39,696 nucleotides of DNA from an uncultured Clostridia bacterium (lineage in GTDB: Bacteria; Bacillota; Clostridia; Oscillospirales; Butyricicoccaceae): NCBI GenBank assembly GCA_910589115.1, contig CAJUSB010000016.1, forward strand, positions 1 through 39,696, in the 5' to 3' direction. Shown here one piece after another: positions 7,847 through 16,199 of the stretch; position 1 is the stretch's first letter, and the number at the start of each line of letters is the position of its first letter. Position numbers and translations under genes: made by a program. The notes beneath the pieces were generated by a model. The model had not been told where the DNA came from and ran no database searches. It was given only the letters and a program-made list of their open reading frames with translations.

Positions 7847-7985
7847 TCAATTTCCTCCAGTACATGCGGAGGCGCACCCTGTCACAGGCGTGCCCAAAGC
7901 AGTTTATTTATGGCCTTGCATTGTGGCCGTTGCTTTCCAACTGTATTATTTTCCGCTGACGTTTTTTGAATCAGCGTCTGTGGCT

Positions 7986-8014
7986 ATTATAGCACAGCTG
8001 TGGTGGATTGTCAC
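7986..8014 (-). promoter_or_regulatory. Promoter of the phospholipase C-like gene
   Basis: Minus strand: GTGACA (8014-8009), 17-base spacer, perfect TATAAT (7991-7986). The transcript would begin near 7979, giving a leader of about 133 bases, longer than usual here. A G+C-rich inverted stretch sits near 7870-7895 within that leader. Confidence 0.75.
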
Positions 8015-8053
8015 GCCTTTTTTCAAATTTATTCGTGTGAATTTTCGGAAGCA

Positions 8054-8923
8054 TTACCGGGCGCGAAAGGCTTCGCTGCGGAAATGCACTTTCCCATCCA
8101 GGGCGGCACGCAGACGGGCGCACATGGCCTCCCGGTCGCGATTCAGTGTGCCTGCAAGGTTTACATAGTTCGATGCATGGTTTGCGCGGAAAACGCTGCC
8201 TTCCGAATCAATATTTTCCAGCAAAATTAAGGTTTCCGCCGCAATCTCTACCGGATTCATCAGATAAAAGCGCCCTTCCTGCCAGTCCTGCATCAACGGT
8301 GTGGGCAGTTCAAAGAGCAGGGTCAGCAATCCAATATATTCGGGACGCATTTCAGACAGGGCGCGGGCGGTTTGGACGGCATGTTCTTCCGAAAGCTCGG
8401 TGGAGCCAAGCCCGGCAATCGCCGTTACGGACAATTTCATTCCGGCGTTGCGGACCATTTGGCCTGCCCGGATGATTTCGGCAGCAGTTTCCCCTTTGTT
8501 GACGCGGCGAAGCACCTCATCGGAACCGGATTCCAATCCCAAATAAACCATTTCAAGCCCGAGTTCGTGCAGCATTCGCAGTTCTTCGGGCGTTTTCACC
8601 AGGATCGATTTGGGCGAACCGTAACTGGTAACCCGTTCACACTCTGGGAAAAGTGTGCGGATATATTGCAGCAATTCCGCCAGATGATCGGCACGGCACA
8701 TGAGTGCATCGCCGTCTGCCAGGAAAATACGCTCCACCCGGCGGTACTGTGCGCGGGCAAGGTCGAAGTCAGATTTCACTTCTTCAAGCCTGCGTATCCG
8801 GAACCGTTTTTCCTTATACATATCGCAGAACGTACATTGATTATGACTGCATCCAATCGTTGCCTGAACAATCAGGCTGTATGCCTCAGAGGGCGGACGA
8901 AAGACCCGGCCTTCATATTCCAT
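8054..8923 (-). CDS. Radical SAM protein
   Basis: Radical S-adenosylmethionine enzyme of 289 residues. The cluster-binding motif is ATIGCSHNQCTFCDMY, with cysteines 25, 30 and 33. The spacing is CX4CX2C rather than the standard CX3CX2C, and this variant is shared by a clostridial subfamily whose substrate is unknown. Further family motifs are FLADGDAL, the MVYLGLESGSDEVLRRV glycine/serine region and SVTAIAGLGS. There is no B12-binding or SPASM extension. The start has AAAGGAG 10 bases upstream. It lies 77 bases downstream of the small acidic membrane protein gene and is probably co-transcribed with it. An assignment as a coproporphyrinogen oxidase-like enzyme is not supported. Confidence 0.88.
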   Translation of the reverse strand: MEYEGRVFRPPSEAYSLIVQATIGCSHNQCTFCDMYKEKRFRIRRLEEVKSDFDLARAQYRRVERIFLADGDALMCRADHLAELLQYIRTLFPECERVTSYGSPKSILVKTPEELRMLHELGLEMVYLGLESGSDEVLRRVNKGETAAEIIRAGQMVRNAGMKLSVTAIAGLGSTELSEEHAVQTARALSEMRPEYIGLLTLLFELPTPLMQDWQEGRFYLMNPVEIAAETLILLENIDSEGSVFRANHASNYVNLAGTLNRDREAMCARLRAALDGKVHFRSEAFRAR

Positions 8924-9000
8924 AACATTAAAACTCCTTTTTCGTGGGCAAAAAGAAAGACAGAGCTATACTCCGCCTTTCATTTTCCGGATGTAGCGAA

Positions 9001-9333
9001 TTATTCGCCGGTTTTCTCTTCAGCAGTCTCTGCTGCTTCGGACGCTTCCGTCGTTGCTTCTTCCGCAGCGCTTGCTTCTGCTGGAGTTTCCTCCGCTGTT
9101 GACTCGGATGTTTCTTCCGTGTGCTCATCCTGAATGGAAGCGCATTCTTCCGCACAGGTGCAGCCCTCGCATTCGTCTGACTGTTCCATCATCTGATCGA
9201 GTTCATCCATTGCCTTCAGTTCAGCCTCATGATAAATTTCCTCGTTCTGCTTGCGTTTCAGCATGGTCAGCGCAACAGCGCCCATACCTGCCAGGACACC
9301 GCCCAATATCGCAAGCTTGCTGGATAATTTCAT
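9001..9333 (-). CDS. Small acidic membrane-anchored protein
   Basis: Protein of 110 residues without a recognised family. An N-terminal hydrophobic segment (LAILGGVLAGMGAVALTML) is followed by a basic KRK stop, so the rest probably faces the cytoplasm. The middle has a cysteine cluster (CEGCTCAEEC) that could bind metal or form disulfides, and the last 45 residues are almost only Glu, Ala, Ser and Thr, probably disordered. The start at 9333 has AAGGA about 12 bases upstream and follows a good promoter at 9397-9426. Small membrane proteins with acidic tails are common in clostridia. No function can be assigned. Confidence 0.65.
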   Translation of the reverse strand: MKLSSKLAILGGVLAGMGAVALTMLKRKQNEEIYHEAELKAMDELDQMMEQSDECEGCTCAEECASIQDEHTEETSESTAEETPAEASAAEEATTEASEAAETAEEKTGE

Positions 9334-9396
9334 TTTTAATACACGTCCTTCCGCGTTTGTTCGCAGCCGGGCGGCTGCTTTTCTTACTTATTTTTC

Positions 9397-9426
9397 ATTT
9401 TAACACAAAAGTGCAATACTTGTCAA
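9397..9426 (-). promoter_or_regulatory. Promoter of the small acidic membrane protein gene
   Basis: Minus strand: TTGACA (9426-9421), 18-base spacer, TAAAAT (9402-9397). The leader contains a small hairpin (GCAGCC / GGCTGC at 9363-9378). Confidence 0.75.
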
Positions 9427-9625
9427 TTAAAAATTTGAACATGATACAAAAAGGGATAAAATGTAAATTCACAAGCCGTATATACAGGCAAACTTATAGA
9501 TTGAGACACTATAATCAGGGTAATTTGTTTTTTGTAACGATGTAAAGTCTTTTTCATCTGCATATTAAGAAACTGTATTCACAAGCGTTTAACATTAAGA
9601 TGTGGATACGAATGTGTGCACCTGA

Positions 9626-9661
9626 AAAAGCTGTGGCGTATTTTCCTGCACCACAGCTTTT
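9626..9661 (-). terminator. Terminator of the murD-EFR1 operon
   Basis: Minus strand: an 11-bp stem (AAAAGCTGTGG with CCACAGCTTTT) closes a 14-base loop and is followed by TTTTTCAGG. It lies 27 bases after the ferredoxin stop codon. The A-T-rich DNA from 9427 to 9625 shows no gene. Confidence 0.8.
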
Positions 9662-9687
9662 CCACACTCTGCATTTGAATTTTACAT

Positions 9688-10455
9688 TCACCATTTCACG
9701 GTGGGATTAACAAATCGCCCATTTTTCGCAGACTTTCCGTAGGTAATCGCACCCTCCGGGCAGCGGTGCAGGCAGCCGAGACACAGAGTGCATTGCGGCT
9801 TTTCCCAATGCGGCGCACCGTCCTGTAGGATAATTGCCCGGCAGGGGCAGATGTTTTCACACAGGCCGCACCCCACACAGCGGGATACATCCACTGAAAA
9901 CTTTGCCGTTTTGCGGCCTTTTCGGTACAATTCATACGGAGCAAATGCCAGAGACACCGTCAATCCGCTATGATGTGGGTTGAGATCCCCTTCCGCGCGG
10001 CTGCGGATCTGTGCAATCACGGTATTCGTTTCCGCCTCTGCGGAGGCCATGCGCTTTGCAATCTGTTCCGGCGTGCCAACCTTAAATGCGGGTACATAAT
10101 TATCAACACATTTGATTCCATATTGTGCGGACAAAGTATGCCCTTTCCTGCGCAGCATTTCTGCCAGCATGTCACCGGCCATACCTGTCATTGCGCCGCA
10201 GGTGAGCACTGCATATGTATATACTCCATGTGCCCCACGAATCGTAAGCCGGGTCAGGAAATCCAGCACGGCGGTCGGAAGGCCCCAAAAATAAGTTGGA
10301 CATACAAAGCCAATCGTCTCTCCAGGCTTCACAGAATAATCAAAATGTTCCTCCCGAAGGGCCTCACCGATGGAAACCACATCCTCATTTAGTGCTTCAC
10401 CGATATGCTCGGCAACGGAGCGGCTGCTGCCGCTCCCGGTAAAATAGAAAACCAT
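9688..10455 (-). CDS. EFR1 family ferredoxin (flavodoxin-like plus two 4Fe-4S clusters)
   Basis: Electron-transfer protein of 255 residues with a flavodoxin-like N-terminal domain and a C-terminal ferredoxin domain. The FMN-binding loop is visible at residues 5-12 (FTGSGSSRS), followed by FVCPTYFWGLP and LTCGAMTGMAG. The clusters are CVGCGLCENICPC and CTLCLGCLHRCP, each a complete CX2CX2CX3C set. The family, called EFR1 in clostridia, has no proven partner. The gene follows murD after 15 bases, so it is probably co-transcribed, but a link to cell-wall synthesis is not implied. The start has GGAGGAACT directly upstream. Confidence 0.9.
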   Translation of the reverse strand: MVFYFTGSGSSRSVAEHIGEALNEDVVSIGEALREEHFDYSVKPGETIGFVCPTYFWGLPTAVLDFLTRLTIRGAHGVYTYAVLTCGAMTGMAGDMLAEMLRRKGHTLSAQYGIKCVDNYVPAFKVGTPEQIAKRMASAEAETNTVIAQIRSRAEGDLNPHHSGLTVSLAFAPYELYRKGRKTAKFSVDVSRCVGCGLCENICPCRAIILQDGAPHWEKPQCTLCLGCLHRCPEGAITYGKSAKNGRFVNPTVKW

Positions 10456-10470
10456 AGTTCCTCCTGTCCA

Positions 10471-11847
10471 TCAGAGTGCATGAACCAGTGCCTTAAACCG
10501 GTCACCGCGCTCCATAAAATTACGAAAACAATCAAAGGAAGCACTTGCCGGGCTAAGGATTACAATATCCCCCGTACCAGCTGAATGCGCTGCCTGCTGA
10601 ACCGCATCAGCAAGATCAGCGGCTTCCAGAATATCTGGTTTCTGGCATTCTGTCTGTTCGACTGCTGCACGAATTTTTGACGCAGTCGCACCGGTTAAAA
10701 TCAATGTTTTCACATGGCCACAGATGGGCTCTGCCAACACAGTATAATCAAGATGCTTGTCGTAACCGCCTGCAATTAAAATGAGTTTTTGGTCAAAAGA
10801 TTGTAAACCGGCAATCGTGCGGGTCGGACTGGATGCAATGGAATCATTATAATAGCAGACACCATCTTTTTCGCGGACGAACTCAATACGATGCTCTACG
10901 CCGCCAAACTCCCGTGCAACCGAACAAATATCGGCATCCGCAGCAAGGCCCTGCACCAACGCTGCCGCCATCATTATATTGTACACATTATGCGCACCGG
11001 GAATACGGATTTCCTGCTGTGGCAGCAGTTCACGGACATTGCCTGCGTCAGAGATGCAGATCATGCCATCTGTCCGCAGGAAAACGCCATTTAGCGGAGT
11101 GGAAGTTTTACTGGTCCAGCACACCTCGGCGCCCTCTGGCAGTTCCAGGGAATGCGTGACCGGATCATCCCAATTCAGGATCAGGCGTCCGCCGGGCAGC
11201 TGAAAGCGAAAAATTGCAGTTTTTGCTTCTACATATTCTTCAAAAGTGCCATGATAGTCCAAGTGGTTTGGTGTAAGATTTGTAATTGCCGCACAGGAAG
11301 GGCTGCGGCGCATATCCATCAGCTGAAAGGAGGAAAGTTCGACAACAGCCAGATCATTTGGAGTGATTTTCTCGACATCAGGCAGCAGCGGTCTGCCGAT
11401 ATTGCCGCCAAGATGAACGGTATGACCGGCGCGCTTCAAAATTTCGCAGGTAAGGGTCGTGGTCGTAGTCTTGCCGTCAGAACCGGTAATTCCGATCACT
11501 GGACAGGGACAAAGCTCAAAGAAAAGCTCCATTTCGCTGGTAACCAGTCTTCCGGCCTTTCGGGCTTCACGCAGTGCAGGATGTTCGGGGTGGACTCCCG
11601 GCGTGCGGAAAATTACATCTTCTGGAAGGTGGTCAAGGTAATGCTCACCGAGCACGAGTGCTGCGCCCAGTTTTGTCAGTGCTTCATACTGTGCACCCAG
11701 CTCAGCCTCTGTTTTTTTGTCATGGACAACAACGGACAATCCTGCTTCCCGCAGGCGTTCAATCAGGGGCATATTGCTGACCCCTGCACCGATTACAGCG
11801 ATTTGCCTGCCGTGCAGCCCGTCCAAATATTTTTCAAATGCTGTCAT
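10471..11847 (-). CDS. murD: UDP-N-acetylmuramoyl-L-alanine--D-glutamate ligase
   Basis: Cytoplasmic Mur ligase of 458 residues that adds D-glutamate to UDP-MurNAc-L-Ala in peptidoglycan synthesis, using ATP. An N-terminal Rossmann domain starts IAVIGAGVSN. The ATP loop is GITGSDGKTTT (about residues 119-129), followed by GGNIGRPL, VELSSFQL and NLTPNHLDYHGTFEEY, which are MurD signatures. The C-terminal domain has DSIASSPTRTIAGL, LIAGGYDKHLDY and the end LSPASASFDCFRNFMERGDRF. The length is normal. It stands apart from other mur genes, which is unusual but not unknown in clostridia. An AGGAGG site lies 8 bases before the ATG and the promoter is at 11880-11908. Confidence 0.97.
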   Translation of the reverse strand: MTAFEKYLDGLHGRQIAVIGAGVSNMPLIERLREAGLSVVVHDKKTEAELGAQYEALTKLGAALVLGEHYLDHLPEDVIFRTPGVHPEHPALREARKAGRLVTSEMELFFELCPCPVIGITGSDGKTTTTTLTCEILKRAGHTVHLGGNIGRPLLPDVEKITPNDLAVVELSSFQLMDMRRSPSCAAITNLTPNHLDYHGTFEEYVEAKTAIFRFQLPGGRLILNWDDPVTHSLELPEGAEVCWTSKTSTPLNGVFLRTDGMICISDAGNVRELLPQQEIRIPGAHNVYNIMMAAALVQGLAADADICSVAREFGGVEHRIEFVREKDGVCYYNDSIASSPTRTIAGLQSFDQKLILIAGGYDKHLDYTVLAEPICGHVKTLILTGATASKIRAAVEQTECQKPDILEAADLADAVQQAAHSAGTGDIVILSPASASFDCFRNFMERGDRFKALVHAL

Positions 11848-11879
11848 AGGAACAGCCTCCTATTTCTGGTATCCTCCCT

Positions 11880-11908
11880 ATCATACACTGTATAGTGCGT
11901 AAATTCAA
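11880..11908 (-). promoter_or_regulatory. Promoter of murD operon
   Basis: Minus strand: TTGAAT (11908-11903), 17-base spacer, TATGAT (11885-11880). The spacer holds a small dyad (CACT-ATAC-AGTG) that could be an operator, although four-base arms are weak evidence. Confidence 0.7.
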
Positions 11909-11939
11909 GGGAAATCCGCACCCCCTGAAAATAATATGT

Positions 11940-12166
11940 TCTTCGTGATGTCCTCCGCGGACAGCGGCAGGGCTCTGCCCTGCACCCGCCCCTCCGCGGG
12001 GAGCGCCAGAGGACGCTGCCCTCTGGACTCCCGCTGGGGTTTCCACCCCAGGCCCCAAGATGCTGACGCATCTCCATCCCGCCTGCGGGCGGGACGAAGG
12101 ATTTTGGTGTGTTAATCATCGGTTATACGATGCTGACCGGCCTGCCACAAGGACAGCAGGCCGGTC
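11940..12166 (+). repeat. Intergenic hairpin repeat, copy 4
   Basis: Copy of the repeat family between murD and the HTH regulator. An extra hairpin at 11967-11983 has arms GCAGGGC and GCCCTGC around TCT. Hairpin 1 at 12006-12026 has arms CCAGAGG and CCTCTGG. Hairpin 2 pairs 12135-12145 (GACCGGCCTGC) with 12156-12166 across CACAAGGACA. Neither strand shows a T-run after hairpin 2. Confidence 0.75.
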
Positions 12167-12184
12167 GGCTTACTTCGGGCTATT

Positions 12185-13846
12185 TTATTGGTTCGATTTA
12201 ATATGTTGTTTTCTCGGATCTGTACAGGACGAACAGGAGCGATGCCCACGAATAGCAGCTGCTGTAATTACCACCACCGCAGCAAGCAGAATCAGGCTCA
12301 TATGGTCTACAAAAATACGAAAAATCACATGGTTATGAAAACGGCTCTTTAATCTTGGCCCTGTCCTCGGATAAACCAAAAAGCAGATGCAGGATTCCAG
12401 TACGATCCACAAAAGCCAGCCTCCTGCCAGCAGCCAGCGTGTCCGCCCTTTTGGCGGCAAAACCGTTTGCCGGAAGGAATAGAACGTCAGCAACAACAAA
12501 ATAATCTGTACTGCAATTTCTACCAGATAGAATTCGTAATCTAAATAACGTAATTGATAACTCATAACACCGTCTTTTACAGACTTGAGCAGATACAGAA
12601 ACGGCAAACGGCTCCCTGTTGAAAATTCTTGCCGTAAAACAGCATCGGCTAGCAGCACAGCTGTCCATGTCCCCCAAAGCCCTGTACGGCGCGGCCAGAA
12701 TAGACACATTGTCCCGCCCCAAAGCAGTGGGAGTGAAAATAGCAGATCAACATCTTGATCTAACCAACGAAACATCACATATACACTCCAAAGAACCAGT
12801 CCCATCCCAACCATCTGTCCTGCGGAAAGAAACATCGTTGCAGGTGCAGCAGATCGCCCATCCCGCAGCAGCCACTCCAGGGAAACGCCGAACTGACGGG
12901 ATATCGCAGTCAGCTTTTCCAGTGTTGGGATAGCTTTTCCGGTCTCCCATTTAGAAACAGCCTGCCGGGAAACATCAAGCCTTGCCGCAAGCTCATCCTG
13001 CGATATCCTTTTCTCGGTACGCAAAAAGCTGATGCGTTCGCCAAGCGTCCGCTGTACAGTTCCTGCGGTTGGTTCTTGTACGCGGGTAAATACCAGTGCC
13101 ATCGACAAACCAGCTATACAGGCCCAGAATTGGCTAAGGATGTCCCTGAAATCCGGCTGAAACCACATGATAAAGGATATTATGGCAAAACATATACAGC
13201 TCCCGACAGCCGCCTGTTGGCGCAGACGCGTTGAAATCCGCATCGGATTCCGCCTGAAATGCCAAATCGTCACTGCAAGAATTGCAAATATGCCCGCAAA
13301 CTGAATCCATGGATTGATATTGAAATATTCAAATCTGAACATCCCTCTGTGTCGTTCAAACAGAGACCACCAATGGGTCCAATCCTGATAAAATATAGAT
13401 GCATCCAACATCAGGTAAACCGCCCAGCAGCACCAAAGCTGTGCCCTCCCCCTGATGCGCAGGCACAGCAGCCCGCACAAAACCACTGGAATGAAAATCC
13501 ATAACATGCTTGTATATATGTGTGCCTTTTGCCATAAAATTCCCACGAGGCTGATACCAATCAGTAATCCTCCCGCCAGCTGGTCTGTGGAAACCGAAGT
13601 CATCGTGAATCCGCTTACCGCGGGCGCTGATGCAGCATCTGTGGACGGTGTTCCATCCTCCACGAGCTGGTCAAGCGTTACCTGAAAAACCTCTGCAATC
13701 ATTAGGAGCTTTTCCGGCTCTGGGACTGCGCTGTCATTCTCCCACTTTGATATGGCCTGCCGGGATACCCCTAACTTTTCTGCTAATACTCCTTGTGACA
13801 ACCCAAAACTGGTACGGAGTTCATGGATTCGATTACCAAGACGCAT
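12185..13846 (-). CDS. Duplicated HTH-membrane regulator (HTH-TM-HTH-TM)
   Basis: Protein of 553 residues in which an XRE-type helix-turn-helix followed by membrane helices occurs twice in one chain. The first HTH (residues 1-60) has LSQGVLAEKLGVSRQAISKW; the second (about 268-330) has ISQDELAARLDVSRQAVSKW. Each is followed by four to six hydrophobic segments, at roughly 90-255 and 340-540. Single HTH plus membrane regulators are common in Firmicutes; the fused double form would allow one chain to act as its own dimer at an operator. No frameshift or stop separates the halves. The start has AAGGAG 10 bases upstream and a perfect -10 at 13876-13881. Target and signal are unknown. Confidence 0.85.
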   Translation of the reverse strand: MRLGNRIHELRTSFGLSQGVLAEKLGVSRQAISKWENDSAVPEPEKLLMIAEVFQVTLDQLVEDGTPSTDAASAPAVSGFTMTSVSTDQLAGGLLIGISLVGILWQKAHIYTSMLWIFIPVVLCGLLCLRIRGRAQLWCCWAVYLMLDASIFYQDWTHWWSLFERHRGMFRFEYFNINPWIQFAGIFAILAVTIWHFRRNPMRISTRLRQQAAVGSCICFAIISFIMWFQPDFRDILSQFWACIAGLSMALVFTRVQEPTAGTVQRTLGERISFLRTEKRISQDELAARLDVSRQAVSKWETGKAIPTLEKLTAISRQFGVSLEWLLRDGRSAAPATMFLSAGQMVGMGLVLWSVYVMFRWLDQDVDLLFSLPLLWGGTMCLFWPRRTGLWGTWTAVLLADAVLRQEFSTGSRLPFLYLLKSVKDGVMSYQLRYLDYEFYLVEIAVQIILLLLTFYSFRQTVLPPKGRTRWLLAGGWLLWIVLESCICFLVYPRTGPRLKSRFHNHVIFRIFVDHMSLILLAAVVVITAAAIRGHRSCSSCTDPRKQHIKSNQ

Positions 13847-13875
13847 GATAAGCCATCTCCTTTCCGTGTGTATTT

Positions 13876-13905
13876 ATTATACGCCTTCCCCTTTCTTTTT
13901 GTCTG
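13876..13905 (-). promoter_or_regulatory. Probable promoter of the double-HTH gene
   Basis: Minus strand: perfect -10 TATAAT (13881-13876) and a weak -35 CAGACA (13905-13900) at 18 bases. The transcript would start about 25 bases before the ribosome binding site. Confidence 0.55.
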
Positions 13906-14374
13906 TAAATTTGCCCTGAAAATGCCGCAACCAGTGGTTGCACCTTGTCAGCAGCACAAAATCCGGAACATATCACGGTCTCCCGCAAATGAAAATACCA
14001 TCTCGCTTCCAAAAGCAAAACGGTAAAGAACTGATAATATTTATTTTTTGAGCAGATAGGGATAGCCGCCCTGTACAAGAGACACATTCCCTTATACGGA
14101 GCGGCACAATACAAAACACTTGTAATAACGGCTGAATAGCAGACGATCTATGCCCCCTGCAATAATTCAGGAAACCAATCCCGTGATGACGTGACTATTC
14201 AAAATAGTTATATTTACAAACAGGATGCCGGTACACCATATTCATAACCGCGCTAATGATATGATCCGTTTCACTATTTTCATCCTAACTCACGCCTTTT
14301 GCAATTTGTCTTCGTAAAGCACCCATGGCTGAATCAACTTAAAAGCAGGCTTTCAAATGTTATCGCAGTTTCCA
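13906..14374. other. Gene-free A-T-rich region at the left edge of the T7SS locus
   Basis: About 470 bases of lower G+C than the neighbours, between the HTH regulator and the last gene of the type VII locus. Short frames have many stops and no ribosome binding sites. A small inverted repeat (AAAGC / GCTTT near 14342-14355) follows the DUF4176 gene and might end the operon weakly. The composition suggests decayed DNA, but no family could be recognised. Confidence 0.5.
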
Positions 14375-14668
14375 TCAATTTATACTTTTCTGCTCTTTCT
14401 GCTGATAATGCTCGTAAAGTTTTTCGATAAAAGTCTCACGCTCCTCATCAGCAAAGCCGGTAAAAAACACCTGCTCAATATCAGCATGATTGAAAAAAAA
14501 CTGTCCGCCCTGGCCGATGTTGCCCTCTGGATAGATAACGCCGAGATAATCGTATTCGGTGCCGGTGCGCATATCCTGTTGCTTGATACCAAAAGTCATT
14601 AACCTTTTTTGGCCCTCGCGTAAAATCACTACGGAACCAATTGGCAGCAGTTCTTTCACGTTATTCAT
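14375..14668 (-). CDS. DUF4176 protein, T7SS-associated
   Basis: Small soluble protein of 97 residues of the DUF4176 family, which is repeatedly found in Firmicute type VII secretion loci. Family features are LLPIGSVVILREG, EYDYLGVIYPEGN and FFFNHADIEQVFFTGF. Two in-frame ATGs exist; the first overlaps the ribosome binding site GGGAGGA itself, so the second at 14668 (9-base spacing) is chosen. It lies 46 bases after the putative effector and is the last gene of the locus. It could be an accessory chaperone or an immunity protein for that effector. Both are inferences, and the family has no established activity that I can cite. Confidence 0.85.
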   Translation of the reverse strand: MNNVKELLPIGSVVILREGQKRLMTFGIKQQDMRTGTEYDYLGVIYPEGNIGQGGQFFFNHADIEQVFFTGFADEERETFIEKLYEHYQQKEQKSIN

Positions 14669-14714
14669 AATTATAATTCCTCCCAATCAGTGTGATAAAT
14701 AAACTTTATGTATA

Positions 14715-15890
14715 CTAATGTGCAAATTGTCCGATAACACCTTTCCAGGCGCAGCCGACCCTGTCCTTGGCAGCATACACAGCATTGCCGATCTTTTCGC
14801 CGACCCATTTACTTGCCTTGTCCAGTTTATCACCGGCCCACTCCACGACTGCATCGGTTTGATTACGGAGGCCGTCAAACCACCCGGCTGCAGCTTCCAG
14901 TCCGTCATTGATTGCATCAGAAGCCGCCTCAACCCAGTCTCCGCCACAAATACTGTCGAGTGCCCAGTTGACTGCTATGCCGGCAACAGCAGCGACCGCG
15001 CCGACAGCCAATGCGGCAGTACCCACAGGCAGCAGCGCGCCTGCTACCGCAATAAGTCCGCACTCGAGCCCGAGCACTAGTCCGGTCTCTGTAAGCGTCT
15101 CGCGCAGCATACGGTCTGTGATGCCTCCATGCTCGTTATAGTTTTCAACTGCATTTTCACCGAGCTCAATGATCGCACCGACCCAGGCTGCTCCGGCGGA
15201 TACTTTCTGACCGACGCTGCCGCCCTTCGGAAAACCGTACTTTCCAACCTCATTTTTGAGATTCTTGAAAACATTCCGGCTGACGCCAGGATCGCTGTAG
15301 CCTTTGAGGACATTGCGCCAGCTGATATTGGTACTGCCTGCATGGTCGACCATATCTCCGAACTCACCAACGAGCTTCGTAACATCCTTGAATGACTCCG
15401 CCCAATCCTGCATAGCGAAATTGCCGCCTGCACTGATTGCCATGCCGAAAATGCCTAATCCGCTAAGCAGCTGTTTGACATAATCCCACCACACGGGGCT
15501 GTTGTCGCCCTTACCATCGGAATTGGGAACACCGCCAGGGCCAATATTAGGAAAGTCCCCAAATTGGGGCATCCCTCCAGGCAGTTCATAGGGAATGTCC
15601 CCTTCCGCCTCTGCACAGCCGGTCAGCGCTTCGCGTTCCATGCGCTCATAGACATGGGCAATTTCGCGCAGGGTTTCCTGCATATTGGCAGTGCAGCCGC
15701 CAAGAAGGGCGGCGGACTCACCGCTGCGGCGCAATCCGCACCGTACTCCCGCAAAGGCGTTGTTTTGCAGCACCCATGCGCTGGAAACGCTGCTCAGGCG
15801 GCGTGATACCGACACAAGCCGTGCCGCAGCCTGTTCCAGCCCCTCACCGGAGCGGTAGAGGCTGTCCGTTTTTACCTTAAAAGCTGTCAA
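14715..15890 (-). CDS. Putative T7SS effector with membrane-active C-terminus
   Basis: Protein of 391 residues. Residues 1-90 form two predicted helices ending in the export-like motif YERME (Tyr81, Glu85), closely similar to the same part of the 179-aa protein at 20599-21138. A Pro/Gly linker follows (about 98-128). The C-terminal half holds a long glycine/alanine-rich hydrophobic stretch (GLVLGLECGLIAVAGALL, then ALAVGAVAAVAGIAVNWAL) and a tail with repeated tryptophans (WFDGL, VVEWAGDKL, SKWVGEKIG). The pattern resembles glycine-zipper pore-forming effectors such as TelE or TspA, but no homology is shown. There is no N-terminal signal peptide. The start is TTG with AGGTG 8 bases upstream; the nearby ATG is out of frame. 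A target in rival bacteria is an inference. Confidence 0.7.
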   Translation of the reverse strand: MTAFKVKTDSLYRSGEGLEQAAARLVSVSRRLSSVSSAWVLQNNAFAGVRCGLRRSGESAALLGGCTANMQETLREIAHVYERMEREALTGCAEAEGDIPYELPGGMPQFGDFPNIGPGGVPNSDGKGDNSPVWWDYVKQLLSGLGIFGMAISAGGNFAMQDWAESFKDVTKLVGEFGDMVDHAGSTNISWRNVLKGYSDPGVSRNVFKNLKNEVGKYGFPKGGSVGQKVSAGAAWVGAIIELGENAVENYNEHGGITDRMLRETLTETGLVLGLECGLIAVAGALLPVGTAALAVGAVAAVAGIAVNWALDSICGGDWVEAASDAINDGLEAAAGWFDGLRNQTDAVVEWAGDKLDKASKWVGEKIGNAVYAAKDRVGCAWKGVIGQFAH

Positions 15891-15964
15891 AGCATTTCAC
15901 CTCTATCATCTTTTGAACTATTTTAATATTTACGCCGTTCCTCCCCCTTCTGGCGTGCGGGACA

Positions 15965-16123
15965 CGGAGCAATCCTCGTAAGTGCTGAAATTGCCGTTTT
16001 CTCCGCCTGCGCGGCGGGCGGTCTTGCGCAGACAGCGCCAGAGGGACTTGTCCCTCTGGACTCCCTTTCATCGCCTGCGGGCGGGACGAAGGAACGGCTA
16101 TCTCTTTCTGCACGCGAGTATAA
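15965..16123 (+). repeat. Intergenic hairpin repeat, copy 5 (inside T7SS locus)
   Basis: Copy between the PP2C and effector genes. Hairpin 1 at 16038-16059 has arms CCAGAGGGAC and GTCCCTCTGG. The right end (AACGGCTATCTC, then CGCGAGTATAAC) resembles the left end in inverted form, suggesting terminal inverted repeats. Hairpin 2 is absent. Confidence 0.75.
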
Positions 16124-16199
16124 CACAATTCCCGCCGTATCGTCCCTCTGCAATAGGAAGAGGAATTCCCGCAGGCAAGGACAATCGGCGTGAACAAGA

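Noticed and set aside
9427..9687. Single DnaA-box-like TGTGGATAC and A-T-rich DNA as a possible origin
   Set aside because: Only one imperfect box, no dnaA or dnaN nearby and no cluster of boxes.
14285..14345. Minus-strand peptide VLYEDKLQKA resembling the middle of a serine recombinase
   Set aside because: Ten residues before a stop are too few, and neighbouring frames show no further similarity.
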